64,000 nt of DNA from Cryptomeria japonica (taxonomy: Eukaryota > Streptophyta > Pinopsida > Cupressales > Cupressaceae). Shown here piece after piece: positions 35,756-46,742 of this stretch (position 1 is its first letter; each line of letters starts with the position of its first letter). Below the pieces are notes generated by a model that did no database searches, was not told the origin of the DNA, and saw nothing but the letters and a program-made list of their open reading frames with translations. The stretch lies in assembly GCF_030272615.1 (NCBI RefSeq), contig NC_081407.1, forward strand, positions 154,519,548 to 154,583,547. Direction: 5' to 3'. A program made the translations under genes and the position numbers.

Positions 35756-36858
35756 CAATTTCATGTGAAGTTGGGCTATCCTTGTCTATCTTCCAAGAAG
35801 GCTATTGCTTCCCCAATCCACAAGTGTCTCAAATTTCCTCACAATGGATAAATCATAACCATGAACCATAGCTTATTTCATCCATCTAAAAGAAACCCTA
35901 GTGTTCCTATTGATCTCTTCTGGCCTAAACAATTTCAATCTCTTCCATCAAGGAGCGATGCTCTTTTTCATTCTTATAAAAATGGAAGAACAATATGATC
36001 TTATCCTTAAGTCAACCTAAATCTCCAACACTTGAGATTCCTATTATTCTTCAAGATAAGGTTCTTCCCCTCACGGATAGAACTAATCTCCCTCCTAAGG
36101 AAGATTCTCCACCTATACCTATGGATGTGACTTTACCTTCTCTTAAGGAGAACAACAATATTCTTCCTAAGGTTAGACCTATACCTCCTCCTCATGATGG
36201 ACCCAGTCTCCTTCCTACACCTAATATTCCTCCTTTCTATGGTACAGTTCCACCCCCTTCCTCTTATCGAGAGAAGAGACCTGCTTCTCCTATTGTTCAA
36301 CCAAAAAGACCTCAACCTAAACCTTCCATTATTAAGGAGAGAAACATTCCTACTTTTTAAAGTGTTCCTCCTCCTTCTAAGCCTTCCACTAAGACTTGGC
36401 AGAATCATTGTGCGAGAGAACATCAACGAAGATGTCATGTTCGAGCTCATGAAGCTATCCCTCAAAATAATCAATCTCCTTAGACTCTGACAGTTGACAT
36501 GATTCCATTTTCTCCTAAGAAATATGTTCGACCAATATCTCCAAATCATAAGTTGAACAAAACATGTGATGGTTTTACTCCTATTCATGTTCTTGCTCCT
36601 CTTTCTCTAAACTTTGATGAATAAATGGGTGAAAATGTTATTCATAATGGAAATACAATTCCTAATGCTTCTGATAGTGAGTATGAGTATGTTGATGTGG
36701 ACAAGTATTTATCAGATGAGTTTTCACAAACACTAGTCCTAGCTCCTAAAATCGAACAAAGTGACTTACAAAATGAGCATAGTCCTTGTTTGGATCTTCT
36801 GATAGCTTCATCTATTATGCTTGATGTCGTTCCTCTAGCATGCTGCTCGCCTTCCTGA
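35756..36858 (+). pseudogene. Post-protease linker of the Tat-like element, no polymerase
   Basis: Fragments continue from protease (LKFPHNG near 35830) into a Pro-rich stretch (35995-36360), then an acidic tail ending at 36858 (SDSEYEYVDVDKYLSDE). The Tat element at the window start has a similar Pro-rich, acidic linker between protease and reverse transcriptase. Here the linker is followed by non-coding DNA, so polymerase was lost or never present. Several stops and shifts occur. Confidence 0.6.
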
Positions 36859-37633
36859 AATAGTGATCAGCAAGATCAGGAGGCAGATGTCATGCTAGAT
36901 TAGCAATATTAGCACTGCAGATCTTTCTCTCATTTTTTTCTCTTTTGTGACCATTCTTTTATGTGTATCCCTATTCTTTTATTGTTCCCTTAATGTCTAC
37001 TTGGGGACGATGCAAAGCATTAAAATCTTTTCTTGGTCTCTTTTATGTTGACTCAAAAGACATCCTATCTTCCCTTTCTTCTAAGGTAGTGTCATTCTTT
37101 AGAGAATGAAGATTATTATATGCATATACATACATGATACACATGAGTTATCATACAGCATACTGACCCCGAGGAAAGCGACACTATCTCATGTTTTGTG
37201 CTCATTATCCTTGGGTTTATTCCTCAATTGGGGGCTAAATCCTTGTGATAACGCGCTCCCTCTCATCTCTCTCTTGGGTGTATCCTACCTTAAAAAAATT
37301 GCTCCTGATAAGGTGCGTGTGATCACTTTAACATGGGGGCATACACTCCGTTCATATTTTCCTTCTTTGATACTTAGAATTACTCAGTGAACTTTGTTTT
37401 TCTTTGTAATCTTTGGTATCCTTGCTTTCATGACTCATAGTGGAGGGAACTTTCCTACTTGCAGTCATGGTTCTCCCCTTCTTGATCTTACCTTTTACTT
37501 TGTCAATCAAATTCGTAAGATCCTAAGTCCACTGGGGGCTTGGTGCATCTTGCCTCCTTGACATGGTAAAATTCTTTCAATCTTGTTTCCTTGTACTTTA
37601 CCAACAGTATTGTCATACACTTATACTCCCGCT
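36859..37633 (+). other. 3' non-coding region of the Tat-like element
   Basis: No credible gene is seen. Two G-rich tracts, near 37228 (TTGGGGGCTA) and 37531 (ACTGGGGGCTTGG), resemble polypurine tracts but do not precede an LTR. Confidence 0.55.
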
Positions 37634-37648
37634 AAAGTGGGGGATAAA
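37634..37648 (+). other. Polypurine tract
   Basis: AAAGTGGGGGATAAA directly precedes TGTAGTGTCATAAAA, a typical purine tract and LTR start. Confidence 0.8.
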
Positions 37649-37819
37649 TGTAGTGTCATAAAATTGTGACCATAGAAATTTTTTACTGCATTAGGGTCCT
37701 CACGCATGTGAGATCGAATCCTCTAGCCTGATCAAAGACCGGAGATTATTTAACCCTCAAAAACAACTTCTTTCTTGGCCTCTGCATCACCCCGTCTGCA
37801 CTCTGCCCTGGAGAAAGGG

Positions 37820-37950
37820 GTAGGATAGGGGTGTGGCATCACTATCCCCCCTAGGACAGGGGTGTAGCACCCTTTTCCTCCCAGGAAAAGGGCATGGCAC
37901 CCTTGTCCTCACAAGACAGGGGTGTGGCGCCCCTGTCCCTGCCCTATTTT
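37820..37950. repeat. GC-rich minisatellite, about 30-bp unit, four copies
   Basis: Units such as GGACAGGGGTGTAGCACCC repeat about every 30 bases. Each contains AGGGG and CCCT half-sites that could pair as a hairpin. Confidence 0.8.
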
Positions 37951-38768
37951 GGGGTAGGACCCTTCCTAGGGTTGCATTGTTGGTTGTGCATTGGGTGGGA
38001 AACTCCCCCTATGTCAGCCTATGATCAAAATCAAATCCAATAACATGTATTTAAGGGGCATTCATCCTCTCATTTGCATAATTTGAATTCGGATAGGTCT
38101 AAGTTGGATAAATTCAAGTTACACAAGCGATCAAGCATTCAAGCATTCTTTTCCAGCATTGAGCATTCTCAAGTCTCCCTTCAAGGCTAGGTGTTGCATT
38201 CAAGTGAAGGATTCAACCATTGAAGAGGAAATTGATTCTAACATTCAATTCCACACAAGAATTTCTATCAACATTGCTACCACAACCTCCCTTGAGGTGA
38301 TTTACAATTCATTATTTCATTTACAGCTACTTGCAAGTACTTTCTTTCATTACTTGATTAATTCCAAAACTAGGGTTTGACCTAAAGGAAAACCCCCAAT
38401 CCCAACCCATTTTCCTCTCTTTTTTGTGTAGGTTGTAGGTGCGCAGGTGTACTTTCGGATTTGGGCTCCATTTGCAAAAGTGGAAAAACCTTTTTCATTT
38501 CGTGGGTTTTTCGGAGGACCATGTACGTTCCTGCCACGGTCCGGGAAATTTTTCCTCAAATTTTTAGGGTGACTTCATCTCGACATATTACTGCCAGATC
38601 CAGGTGCACAAATTCATCCCATATTCCGATCTCAAGTTATAATCAATTCTTTGTCACTTTTGCACTACATAATTTAATCAATTCCTTTACATTTCAAATA
38701 AGGAAGAGGGGATCAACTTATCATTCCCATTTCATTCAGAATTCAATCTTCATCTTTGAAGGTTGAAT

Positions 38769-38909
38769 ATAGTGAATTATCCTTTCCTCTACCAAATGTA
38801 ATTTGGTGAAAAGTGTTTGAAGGGTAATCAATAGTGAAACTCTCATCTCTCTTTGAGAGAAAGGGTAGTTTTCCTCTTGATCTCATCAATCACCATTTTT
38901 CCACATCAC
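38769..38909 (+). repeat. Repeat block Y, right copy
   Basis: It matches 32136-32276 in the same orientation and lies immediately before block X. Confidence 0.85.
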
Positions 38910-39240
38910 ACCAATGTGACTAACAATATTCTTCTACTACTAATATGAATAATCAAGAGCTTCAAATCCATCCAAGGCTATGAACTCCCCCTTTTCAAAA
39001 ATCTAGAATTCAATATATAGAAAAGAGAGTCATTTTTCCAGTACAAAAGAAATTAATTGATTATGAGATTCTTTTCCAAAATTAATTCCATGCAAAAATG
39101 ATTATTGTCATAGTGGGGGTTACATGCAAAAATTTGAATTTGAAATTCTCTTCTAGAACCTTTTCATTTCCTCCTACAACATGTACTAAATCATATTGAG
39201 AAAATAAGTAATTTCTAAATTAATTTCTTGCAAAAATGAT
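38910..39240 (+). repeat. Repeat block X, right copy
   Basis: It matches 31777-32116. Part of it (GTCATAGTGGGG...TTACAT) repeats again at about 39243-39270, so the block has an internal tandem structure. Confidence 0.85.
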
Positions 39241-39632
39241 TGTTGTCATAGTGGGGTTACATTTGACCATGCATTCAAAATTCGAATTTGAATTCTCCTC
39301 CAAAATAAATTTTTTAACTCCTTTGTCATAAAAAAAAGAGTCATGAATAGAATTTTTCTTGTCATAGAATAATTTGTAACTCCCGTGTCATTTATTTGCT
39401 AAATATAATTTGTATTCCTTAATATTTTGAATTTGAAAATTTCTTTCCTAGAATCTTCTTATTTCTCCTACACCATGTGTGCAATTACAATATTGTGGAA
39501 ATAAATAATTTCCAAGTAAATTATGACCTCACGAGTGTGCCACCACTATTTAATTCTTCGTTTTAAACTAATTCCATCCTTATTAAATTTTCATCTCCAA
39601 CTAGCATTGCTCATAAAATTAATATTAAAATT

Positions 39633-39651
39633 AATAATAGTAGTAGTAGTA

Positions 39652-39690
<39 letters not shown>

Positions 39691-39691
39691 G
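39633..39691. repeat. TAG/TAA trinucleotide microsatellite
   Basis: TAGTAGTAG changes into a long TAATAATAA run. A shorter AAT tract precedes the same LTR-end block at 10846-10892. Confidence 0.95.
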
Positions 39692-39725
39692 AAAGTCATT
39701 TTGAGGTCAAAAAAGAGGGTTATGA

Positions 39726-42345
39726 CTGGAAGACCTTTCCACTTCACCAGGTACTAGTAATAGGTCTTCTTTCTTGTCTTTTTGAGCTCTTAAGTATCAA
39801 TGATGGCCTCCAAATCCAAAGGCTTGCTAGGTGGAAGGTCCTTGACCCATTCTTCATCTAAGAGCATTGAGGAACCTGCATTATAACCTACAACAACATC
39901 CCCTTTATAAGGGTAATGGTTAGATACATTAAAATAGAAGAAATGGCAATACCGAGAGGAAGCTCTATCTCATAAGCATTGTCTCCAAACTTGTGCACCA
40001 CCTTACATGGCCATGTCTTCTTCATTTGGAGTTTAGAATATTTTTCTTCCTTAGATGAGCCAAAACCAAATCCCTAACCTTATAGTGAACCTCTCTCCTT
40101 TTTAGATCAACACATTGCTTGTACTTGTGTACACTTTTTTTGAGGTTATCCTTGACTTGTTGGTGGATCTTATGCATAGCCATAGAAAATTGCTCACCCT
40201 TAGCACTCATTTCCATTCCACTCACATCTCTCAGTTCAACGAAAACCCTAGGTTGCAAACCATACACAATTTCCAAAGGACTCTTTCCAACACTCTTATT
40301 TACTGAGTCATTGTAGGAAACTCAACTCGAGGAAAAATCAGATCCCATTGGGTTGAATTCTCTTTTGTGAGACATCTGAGAAGGTTCCACTATTAACCAC
40401 CTTGATCTTCCCATGAATTTGAAGGTGATAGATGAAACTAAAACTCAAATTAGTACCAACTTTCTTTCACAAAGTTCTCCAAAAATAACCAACAAACTTG
40501 ATATCCCTATCTGAAACAATATTCAAAGGTAAACCATAAACCCTTACCACCTCCTTGAATAACAAACCTACAACATATGAGGCATCATTGGTGCTTTTAC
40601 ATGGAATGAAGTGTGTCATATTTGAGAACCTGTGTACCACAACAAACACTGAATCAAACCCTCTTTGTGTTTTGGGTAACCCCATGACAAAATCCATGCT
40701 AATGGACTCCCAAGGCCTATTTGGAATGGGAAGAGGTTGGTATAACCCTACATTGGTGCTACATCCCTTTTCTCTTTGACAAAATACACATTTTCCTACA
40801 AATTTCCTTACATCATTTTTCATCTTTGGCCAATAATAGTGCCTTCTTACCTGCTCCAAGGTCTTATCTAGACAAAAATGACCTACAAGACTACCATTAT
40901 GCTTTTCCTTTATCAAATTATCCCTCATTTAGCACTTATGAACACAAAGTTAAGCCCCTTTAAACAACAAACCCTCTTGGATTAGAAAATTAGAATTCTC
41001 CTCATGAAAAACTCCATTAAATTGACAACAAGAAGCATAAATATCCTTGAAATCTTCATCATCTACATACATTCCTTTGAGGGCTTCAATACCCACACTT
41101 TGTAACTGAATTTCTTGGACCATTAATGTCCTCCTACTCAATGCATCAACCACCTTATTGGACTACCCCTTCTTGTTCTTGATGGTGAAAGTGAAGCTTT
41201 GCAAGTATTCCACCCACTTGATTTGTCTATGGTTGAGTTTGTCCTGATTGTTAATAAATTGAAGAGAATGATTGTTAGTATAAACAATAAACTCTTTATG
41301 AAGGAGATAATGTCTCTACTTCTTCAATGATTGCACCATGGCATACATCTCCAAGTCATAGGATGAATACTTCCTCTTTGCTTCATTGAGTTTCCCACTA
41401 AAAAAGGAAACCGGTTTGCCCTCTTGGCTTAGGACAGAACCTATGGCAAAGCCACTTGCATCACATTTTATGGTAAACACCTTGTTGAAGTCAGGTAAAG
41501 CAAGGATGGGCTGATATGCAACCCTCTTTTTCAAATACTGAAAAAAATTTATCAGCCTCATTAGTCCAAACAAACTTTTTCTTTGTATCCCTCTTTATAG
41601 TGTCTATGACTAGAGCACGTACATGATTAAACCCCCTTATGAATTTCCTATTAAAACTTGCCAAACGATGGAAACTTCTCACCTCAAAAACTAATTTTGG
41701 AGTAGGCCAATTCAATATGGCTTCAACCTTACTAGGATCCATCTTGAGTGTCTCCTTGGTGACCAAAAAATAGAGATACACCAACTCTGTCTTCAAGAAC
41801 TCACATTTTCTCAAGTTTAACATTAGTTTCTCTTCATTCAATCTTCTCAATACCAAATCCAAATGATGTAAATTCTATTCTTTAGTAGAACTAAAAATCA
41901 AAAAATCATCAAGATATACTACTACAAACTTACCAATGAAAGGCTTCAGGACCTCATTCATGAGCCTCATGAATGTACTAGGTGGATTGGAGAGGCCAAA
42001 AGGAATTACCAACCATTCATAGAGTCCTTCATTTATTTTGAAGGTTGTCTTCCATTCATCTCCTTACCTAATTCTGATTTGATGGTAGCCACGCTTCAAA
42101 TCTATCCTGGAAAAGTAGGCTACTCCACTCAAGCAATCAATGAGATATTTAATTCTTGGTACGGGGAACCTATATCTGATTGTAATATTGTTAAAGGCCC
42201 TAGAATCAGTTCACATCCTCCATTCACCATTCTTTTGGGGGGCTAAGACAGTGGGAACCACACAAGGGCTAAGGCTCTCTTTGATCAATCCCTTATCAAG
42301 CAATTCTTGAACTTGTCTCTTAATTTCTTCATTCTAGGTTTCCTT
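39726..42345 (-). pseudogene. Gypsy reverse transcriptase, RNase H, integrase and partial chromodomain
   Basis: On the minus strand the segment starts at the reverse transcriptase N-terminus (EEIKRQVQELLDKG) near 42330. YLDD lies at 41905-41916. RNase H (FTIKCDASGFAIGSVLSQ, near 41460) follows, then the integrase zinc finger and core (40460-40928) and the C-terminal part (40022-40276). The first catalytic Asp (ISMDFVMG) and the second (VSDRD) are present. In the decayed stretch between 40277 and 40466 the motif that should hold the catalytic Glu reads HGKIKVV, so Glu has become Lys. The reading ends at YLVKWKGLP of a chromodomain at 39726. Stops and shifts are frequent. Confidence 0.85.
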
Positions 42346-42574
42346 ATTAACCCAATAGCCGATATTGACCCGGACCACCTAAGACAACTCCATCGGGTAT
42401 CGAAATAGCATCGATAGAAACACCCGATAGCCGATGACAACCCGGACCACCTAGGATAGCTCCATTGGGTCATTGGCACAATTCGGATGCAGTCATCCAC
42501 TCTGTTGTTCCATCAGTGTAGGCTAGCCCGATCAACCCGAACATGTCAAGTGAATTAGAGGCACATTTCCAACA
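42346..42574 (-). repeat. 3' LTR fragment of the Tork-like copia element
   Basis: On the minus strand it starts TGTTGGAAATGTGCC next to the purine tract. It matches the right end of the 5' LTR (about 47630-47859), including AACCCAATAGCCGATAT, and stops abruptly against Gypsy reverse transcriptase sequence. Confidence 0.9.
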
Positions 42575-42586
42575 AACTCCCACTTG
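42575..42586 (-). other. Polypurine tract of the copia element
   Basis: The minus strand reads CAAGTGGGAGTT directly before the 3' LTR start. Confidence 0.8.
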
Positions 42587-42625
42587 ACGAGGAATTCACT
42601 AGACCGAATACCATTTCAGATGTTA

Positions 42626-44178
42626 CTAAGAAACATGGGTATGAAGACCCATAGAATTTGAACACCACCTAAACTTGTGCGTGCTCACAAGTTTCATCAA
42701 GGCATCTGCAACATTTTCCAGAGTGTCTACCTTGTTAAGATAAACTTTTTCATCTTCCACCATGTCACGAACGAAGTGATACTGAACATCAACATGTTTC
42801 GACCTGGCATGGAAAGTAGGATTCTTTGCCAAACATATGGCACTCTGACTGTCACTCCAGATTTCAACCTGCCCTGCATCAAAACCAATATCTGAACTCA
42901 AACGCCTAAGCCAAACTACTCTTTACAAGCATGTGTGGCAGCCATGTATTCTGCCTATGTAGTGGACAAAGCGACTACAACTTGTCGCTTGCTCATCCAA
43001 CTAATTGCTCCACCATTTAGGACAAAAACATATCCACTAGTGGATCTCCTACTGTCAATATCCCCTGTCCAATCAAAATCCATGTAACCACAAATGCTGA
43101 GAGTTCTCTTTGAATCCTTCAGATTACCATGATAACATAATGCAAAGTCTGAAGTACCCTTCAGGTATCTGAACACTCTCTTTACAGCATCCCAGTGTGG
43201 TTTCCCTAGATTCGACATAAACCTACTAAGTACTCCCACTGGTTGGGAAATATCAGGTCTTGTACAGACCATAGCATACATCAGACTGCCTATAGCACTT
43301 GCATAAGGTACACTTTTCATGTCTTCAATCTCTTTTAAAGATTTTGGACTGTCAAGCACAGATAACTTAGTTCCCTGCAAGATGGGAACAACTTGTGGTT
43401 TACAATCAAACATAAGAAACCTGTCAAGAACATTGATTATATACTTCCTCTGGCTGAGCCAAAGTTTCCTCTTTGATCTATCTCTTTTTATCTCCATTCC
43501 CATAATGTAATTTGCTAGTCCTGAGTCCTTTATTTCAAATTTCATAGAAAGATGAGATTTTAAGTCCGAGATCATACCTTTTATGTTTTCTATGAACAAC
43601 ATATCATCTACATACAAAGCTATGATAAGAATCCTATCACCATCAGTTTTGTAGTAAACACAATGATCAGCCTTTGATCTCACAAATCCCAAAGACAAAA
43701 CAAATGTATCAGACTTTTGATACCACATTCTGGGAGACTGTTTTAAACCATACAGAGACGTCTTGAGTTTGCATACTAGATGTTCTTTACCTTTTCCCAC
43801 AAAATGCTCAGGGTGGGACATATAAATTTCTTCTTCAAGGTCACCATGAAGAAACGTTGTCTTCACATCCATCTGTTCAATCTCCAAATCATATGCGGTT
43901 GCAAGTGACAAGAGAAATCTAATAGATGTCAGCTTAGCTATAGGAGAAAAGATTTCCCCATAGTCAATACATTCTTTTTGCGAATACCCCTTTGCAACCA
44001 GTCTTGCTTTGTATTTGTCAATACTGCCATCTGGACCGTATTTCTTTTTAAACACCCATTTGCAGACTACAGGCTTTCTACCTTTAGGCAGTCGCACCAA
44101 ATCCCAAGTTCCATTTTTATCCAATGATGACATTTCATCACTCATCTTCCAACCAAGAATCTGAATCAGGCATTTCAA
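42626..44178 (-). pseudogene. Copia reverse transcriptase and RNase H
   Basis: A 407-residue frame (42955-44178) spans the copia reverse transcriptase: CKWVFKKKYGPDGSIDKYKARLV region, then LEIEQMDVKTTFLHGDLEEE, then YVDD at 43603-43614, then RNase H with GYMDFDWTGDIDSRRSTSG. A stop after VALSTT and a small gap precede the rest of RNase H (42626-42901; EIWSDSQSAICLAKNP and HVDVQYHFVRD). The catalytic motifs look intact, so the main damage is the stop and shift inside RNase H. Confidence 0.9.
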
Positions 44179-44380
44179 TTACTTCTTTGACAGTCCTAGG
44201 CTCATCAGTATCTACAAGTAAAGCATAAGAACAATTAACATTCAACATAGAATGACTATACTTATTTGGTGTATACCTATTAGGTTGTCACCTCTCTCAA
44301 GTAGATCTTCTCAACTCTAGTGTGGAGGGTTCTTGAGGTTCCACAAGAGGCTCATCATCATGTTCTTCTTTAGAACTACT

Positions 44381-45140
44381 TCAACTGCTTGAACTCTCCT
44401 CATCTTCAGGTATGTCTGGAGACTCTTCTTTGGCTAGAGGAATTTCAACCTCAGCTTCTCCTTTCTTTTCTATATTATGATCTAGTGACATAGGCTTCTG
44501 CTCATGAAAAATCACACTTCTCTTGTATACAACCTTACCAGTCACTGGATTCCAAAGTTTGTATCCTTTCACACCAACTCCATAGCCAATAAAGATACAT
44601 TTCACCACTTTGTTATCCAATTTAGATCTATTAACATTAGACACATGAGCATATGCCTCTACACCAAAAATACGAAGGTGACTTAAAGAAGGTTTCTTAC
44701 CGGACCATGCTTTCATAGGTATTTTGTCAACCAATGCTGAAGTAGGAGAACGATTCAACAGGTAACATGTTGTAGCAACTGCTTCAGCCCAAAAAATTTG
44801 TTCCAACACAACTTCGTTCAACATGCTTCTTGCTTTCTCCATTAGAGACCGATTCAACCTTTTTGCAACTCCATTTTGTTGTGGAGTGTAAGGTACAGTC
44901 TTATGTCTCTTAATTCCATGATCAACATAGTACTTGTCAAAATCTGCACTACAAAATTCACCACCGTTGTCTGTTCTCAAACATTTAATCTTTCTGCCAG
45001 TCTGATTCAACAAGGTTCTTAAACTCCTTAAACCGACTGAACACTTCTGGTTTACTTTTAAGAAAGTACACAAATGCCCTTCTTGAATCGTCTACAAAAG
45101 ATACATAGTATTTAGAATTAGACAGAGAAGGTACATCCAT
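44381..45140 (-). pseudogene. Copia integrase, catalytic Glu replaced
   Basis: The frame at 44381-45073 holds the integrase core with CLRTDNGGEF (second Asp) and QQNGVAKRLNR, where the family has Glu in place of this Lys; the codon is AAA at 44861-44863. The first part of the core (DVFGPMDVP, near 45140) is in another frame. Downstream is the copia C-terminal segment with IFIGYGVGVKGYKLWNP. Loss of the Glu of the DDE triad should abolish strand transfer. Confidence 0.85.
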
Positions 45141-45206
45141 TGGACCAAACACATCAGAGTGAATATAATCCAGAATATTAGAAGACTTATGAGAACTTGA
45201 ATAAAA

Positions 45207-45800
45207 CTAAACATAGTTATGGTTTCCATATATGCAGTGTTCGCAGAAATCAAACTCAAAACTACAATCATCTAGACCTTCAACCAGATTCTTATTCTTC
45301 AAGGCTTTTAATCCTTTTTCACCTATGTGGCCTAACCTATTATGCCAGAGCATTGTTTTCTCAGCTGGAAGTTTATCTTCCAATGAATTAGCATTATGCA
45401 TCACTACAGTTCTCTTAACTGACTTTTCAGAGGCCATATTACAACATATAGGTTCAGCATTTAACCTATATAAAGTACCAAAATGATCACCCTTTGCCAA
45501 TACAATGGAACCCCTAGTCATCTTGCAACCACCAGATTCAAATGTAACTTGTACTCTAGCATCATTAAGTTTACTTACAGAGAGAAGATTTCTTGCCAGA
45601 CCTGGTATATGAAGAACTCCATTTATCCCCTTCACTCTACCATCTGGGAATTGAATTTTAATTCTGCCTCTCTTTACAATCTCCAATGTAGAATCATTGG
45701 CCAAATATACCTTTCCACCAGCATACGATTCATATTTTGTGAACCACTCCTTATGGGAGGTCATGTGGAAAGATGTGCCAGAATCTAGTAACTAGGTGTC
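45207..45800 (-). pseudogene. Copia aspartic protease and gag-pre-integrase domain
   Basis: On the minus strand the protease active site LLDSGTS lies at about 45777-45791, with DSG at 45777-45785 intact, preceded by a stop. The frame continues with HMTSHKEWF, LHIPGLARNLLSVSKL and the integrase zinc finger (LWHNRLGHIGEKGL ... CEHC). The protease would cleave the polyprotein and the zinc finger belongs to integrase. Confidence 0.85.
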
Positions 45801-45879
45801 ATCTAAGGTAGGTACTGCCAGGGCTACTACAAATGCATCTGCATCACTTTGAGAAGATTTAGTGTCGAAATACTTCTTT

Positions 45880-46628
45880 TTCTTCTTCTTCTCCTCCTTG
45901 CAACCCTTTCGGATATGCCCTTTCTACCCACAGTTCCAGCACTTCACCTTTGACTTCTTGCTTGGAGATTTAAATCTCTCTTGAGACTTGGAGTTCTTGC
46001 CTTTCTTCTTGTCTTTTTCCTTCAATCTGCCTCAAACAGAGAGTGCATCTTTTGTCGTCTCAGAAGACTTCTTTCTCATTTCTTCTGACAAAAGAGTATT
46101 TACCACAGTATCCATCTTGCACTGGGTCGTAGTACTACTGATAGCCATCACTAAATGTTCCCAAGAGTTAGGCAATGAACACAACAACAGCATGCAATGC
46201 TCTTCTTCTTGGATGGACACACCAACAAAAGTTAACTATGCAAGAACCATGTTGAATGCATTTAAGTGGTCTACCAATGGTGTTCCTACATCCATCTTCA
46301 GAGAGTACAACTTCTTCCTCAAGAAAATTCTCTTCACCAAGGATTTGTCTTGATAAATATCTCCCAACTTATTCCAGAGAAGGTGTGCAGTCTTCTCCTC
46401 ATGGACGTTTAACAGAATAGAATCAACAAGACATAGCCTGATTAGACCCCTTGCCTTCCGGTCGGCTATATCCCAACCTTCTTGCTTCATTCCTAAAGGC
46501 TTAGAAGTTGCAGTCACAACACAGTAGAGATCTCTATCAACCAGCAAGTCTTCCATCTTGAGTTTCCATAGTTCAAAACTGGAACCATTAAACTTCTCCA
46601 TGTCTATGCGCCCTAAGGTTCTTGCCAT
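45880..46628 (-). pseudogene. gag: Copia gag with one zinc knuckle
   Basis: The minus-strand ATG at 46628 starts MARTLGRIDMEKFNGSSFELWK, the usual copia gag opening, about 100 bases after the primer site. The frame is open to 46236, continues at 46032-46220 (LLCSLPNSWEHLVMAI), and reaches a knuckle CWNCG-stop-KGHIRKGC near 45905-45950. Stops and a shift separate the pieces. Confidence 0.85.
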
Positions 46629-46724
46629 CCAAAACTGTAAAACAAGTAGACACTCTGCAAGACTCCCACTGAAACAAAACTAACACAAAAAACCCACCCT
46701 ACCCAACAAGGATAACAAAACGGG

Positions 46725-46740
46725 CCAAGCTCTGATACCA
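46725..46740 (-). other. Primer binding site of the copia element
   Basis: The minus strand reads TGGTATCAGAGCTTGG two bases after the 5' LTR end, a good initiator-Met primer match. Confidence 0.92.
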
Positions 46741-46742
46741 CT

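Larger units (their letters stand above)
32277..39725 (+). mobile_element. Degenerate Tat-like Gypsy element with gag and protease only
   Basis: A long leader, a gag-protease frame with many stops, a Pro-rich tail, a purine tract and a 3' LTR start occur in Gypsy order. No reverse transcriptase, RNase H or integrase is present. The gag region with NGKGDPLTHV and the His/Cys segment with FCQFHHQPGHDTEKCF resemble those of the Tat element at the window start. The right end at 39725 cuts into the chromodomain of the neighbouring Gypsy element, consistent with insertion there. The left end is uncertain. Confidence 0.55.
37649..39725 (+). repeat. 3' LTR of the Tat-like element, right end tentative
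   Basis: The segment starts TGTAGTGTC after the purine tract. It contains a GC-rich minisatellite, a TATTTAAGG box near 38049, repeat blocks Y and X, a TAA microsatellite and a right end GGGTTATGAC at 39725. Whether all of it is one LTR or an LTR plus another fragment is not settled. No gene is seen. Confidence 0.5.

Noticed and set aside
36133-36588. Arg/Ser-rich 151-codon frame on the minus strand
   Set aside because: It is the antisense shadow of the Pro-rich linker of the Tat-like element.
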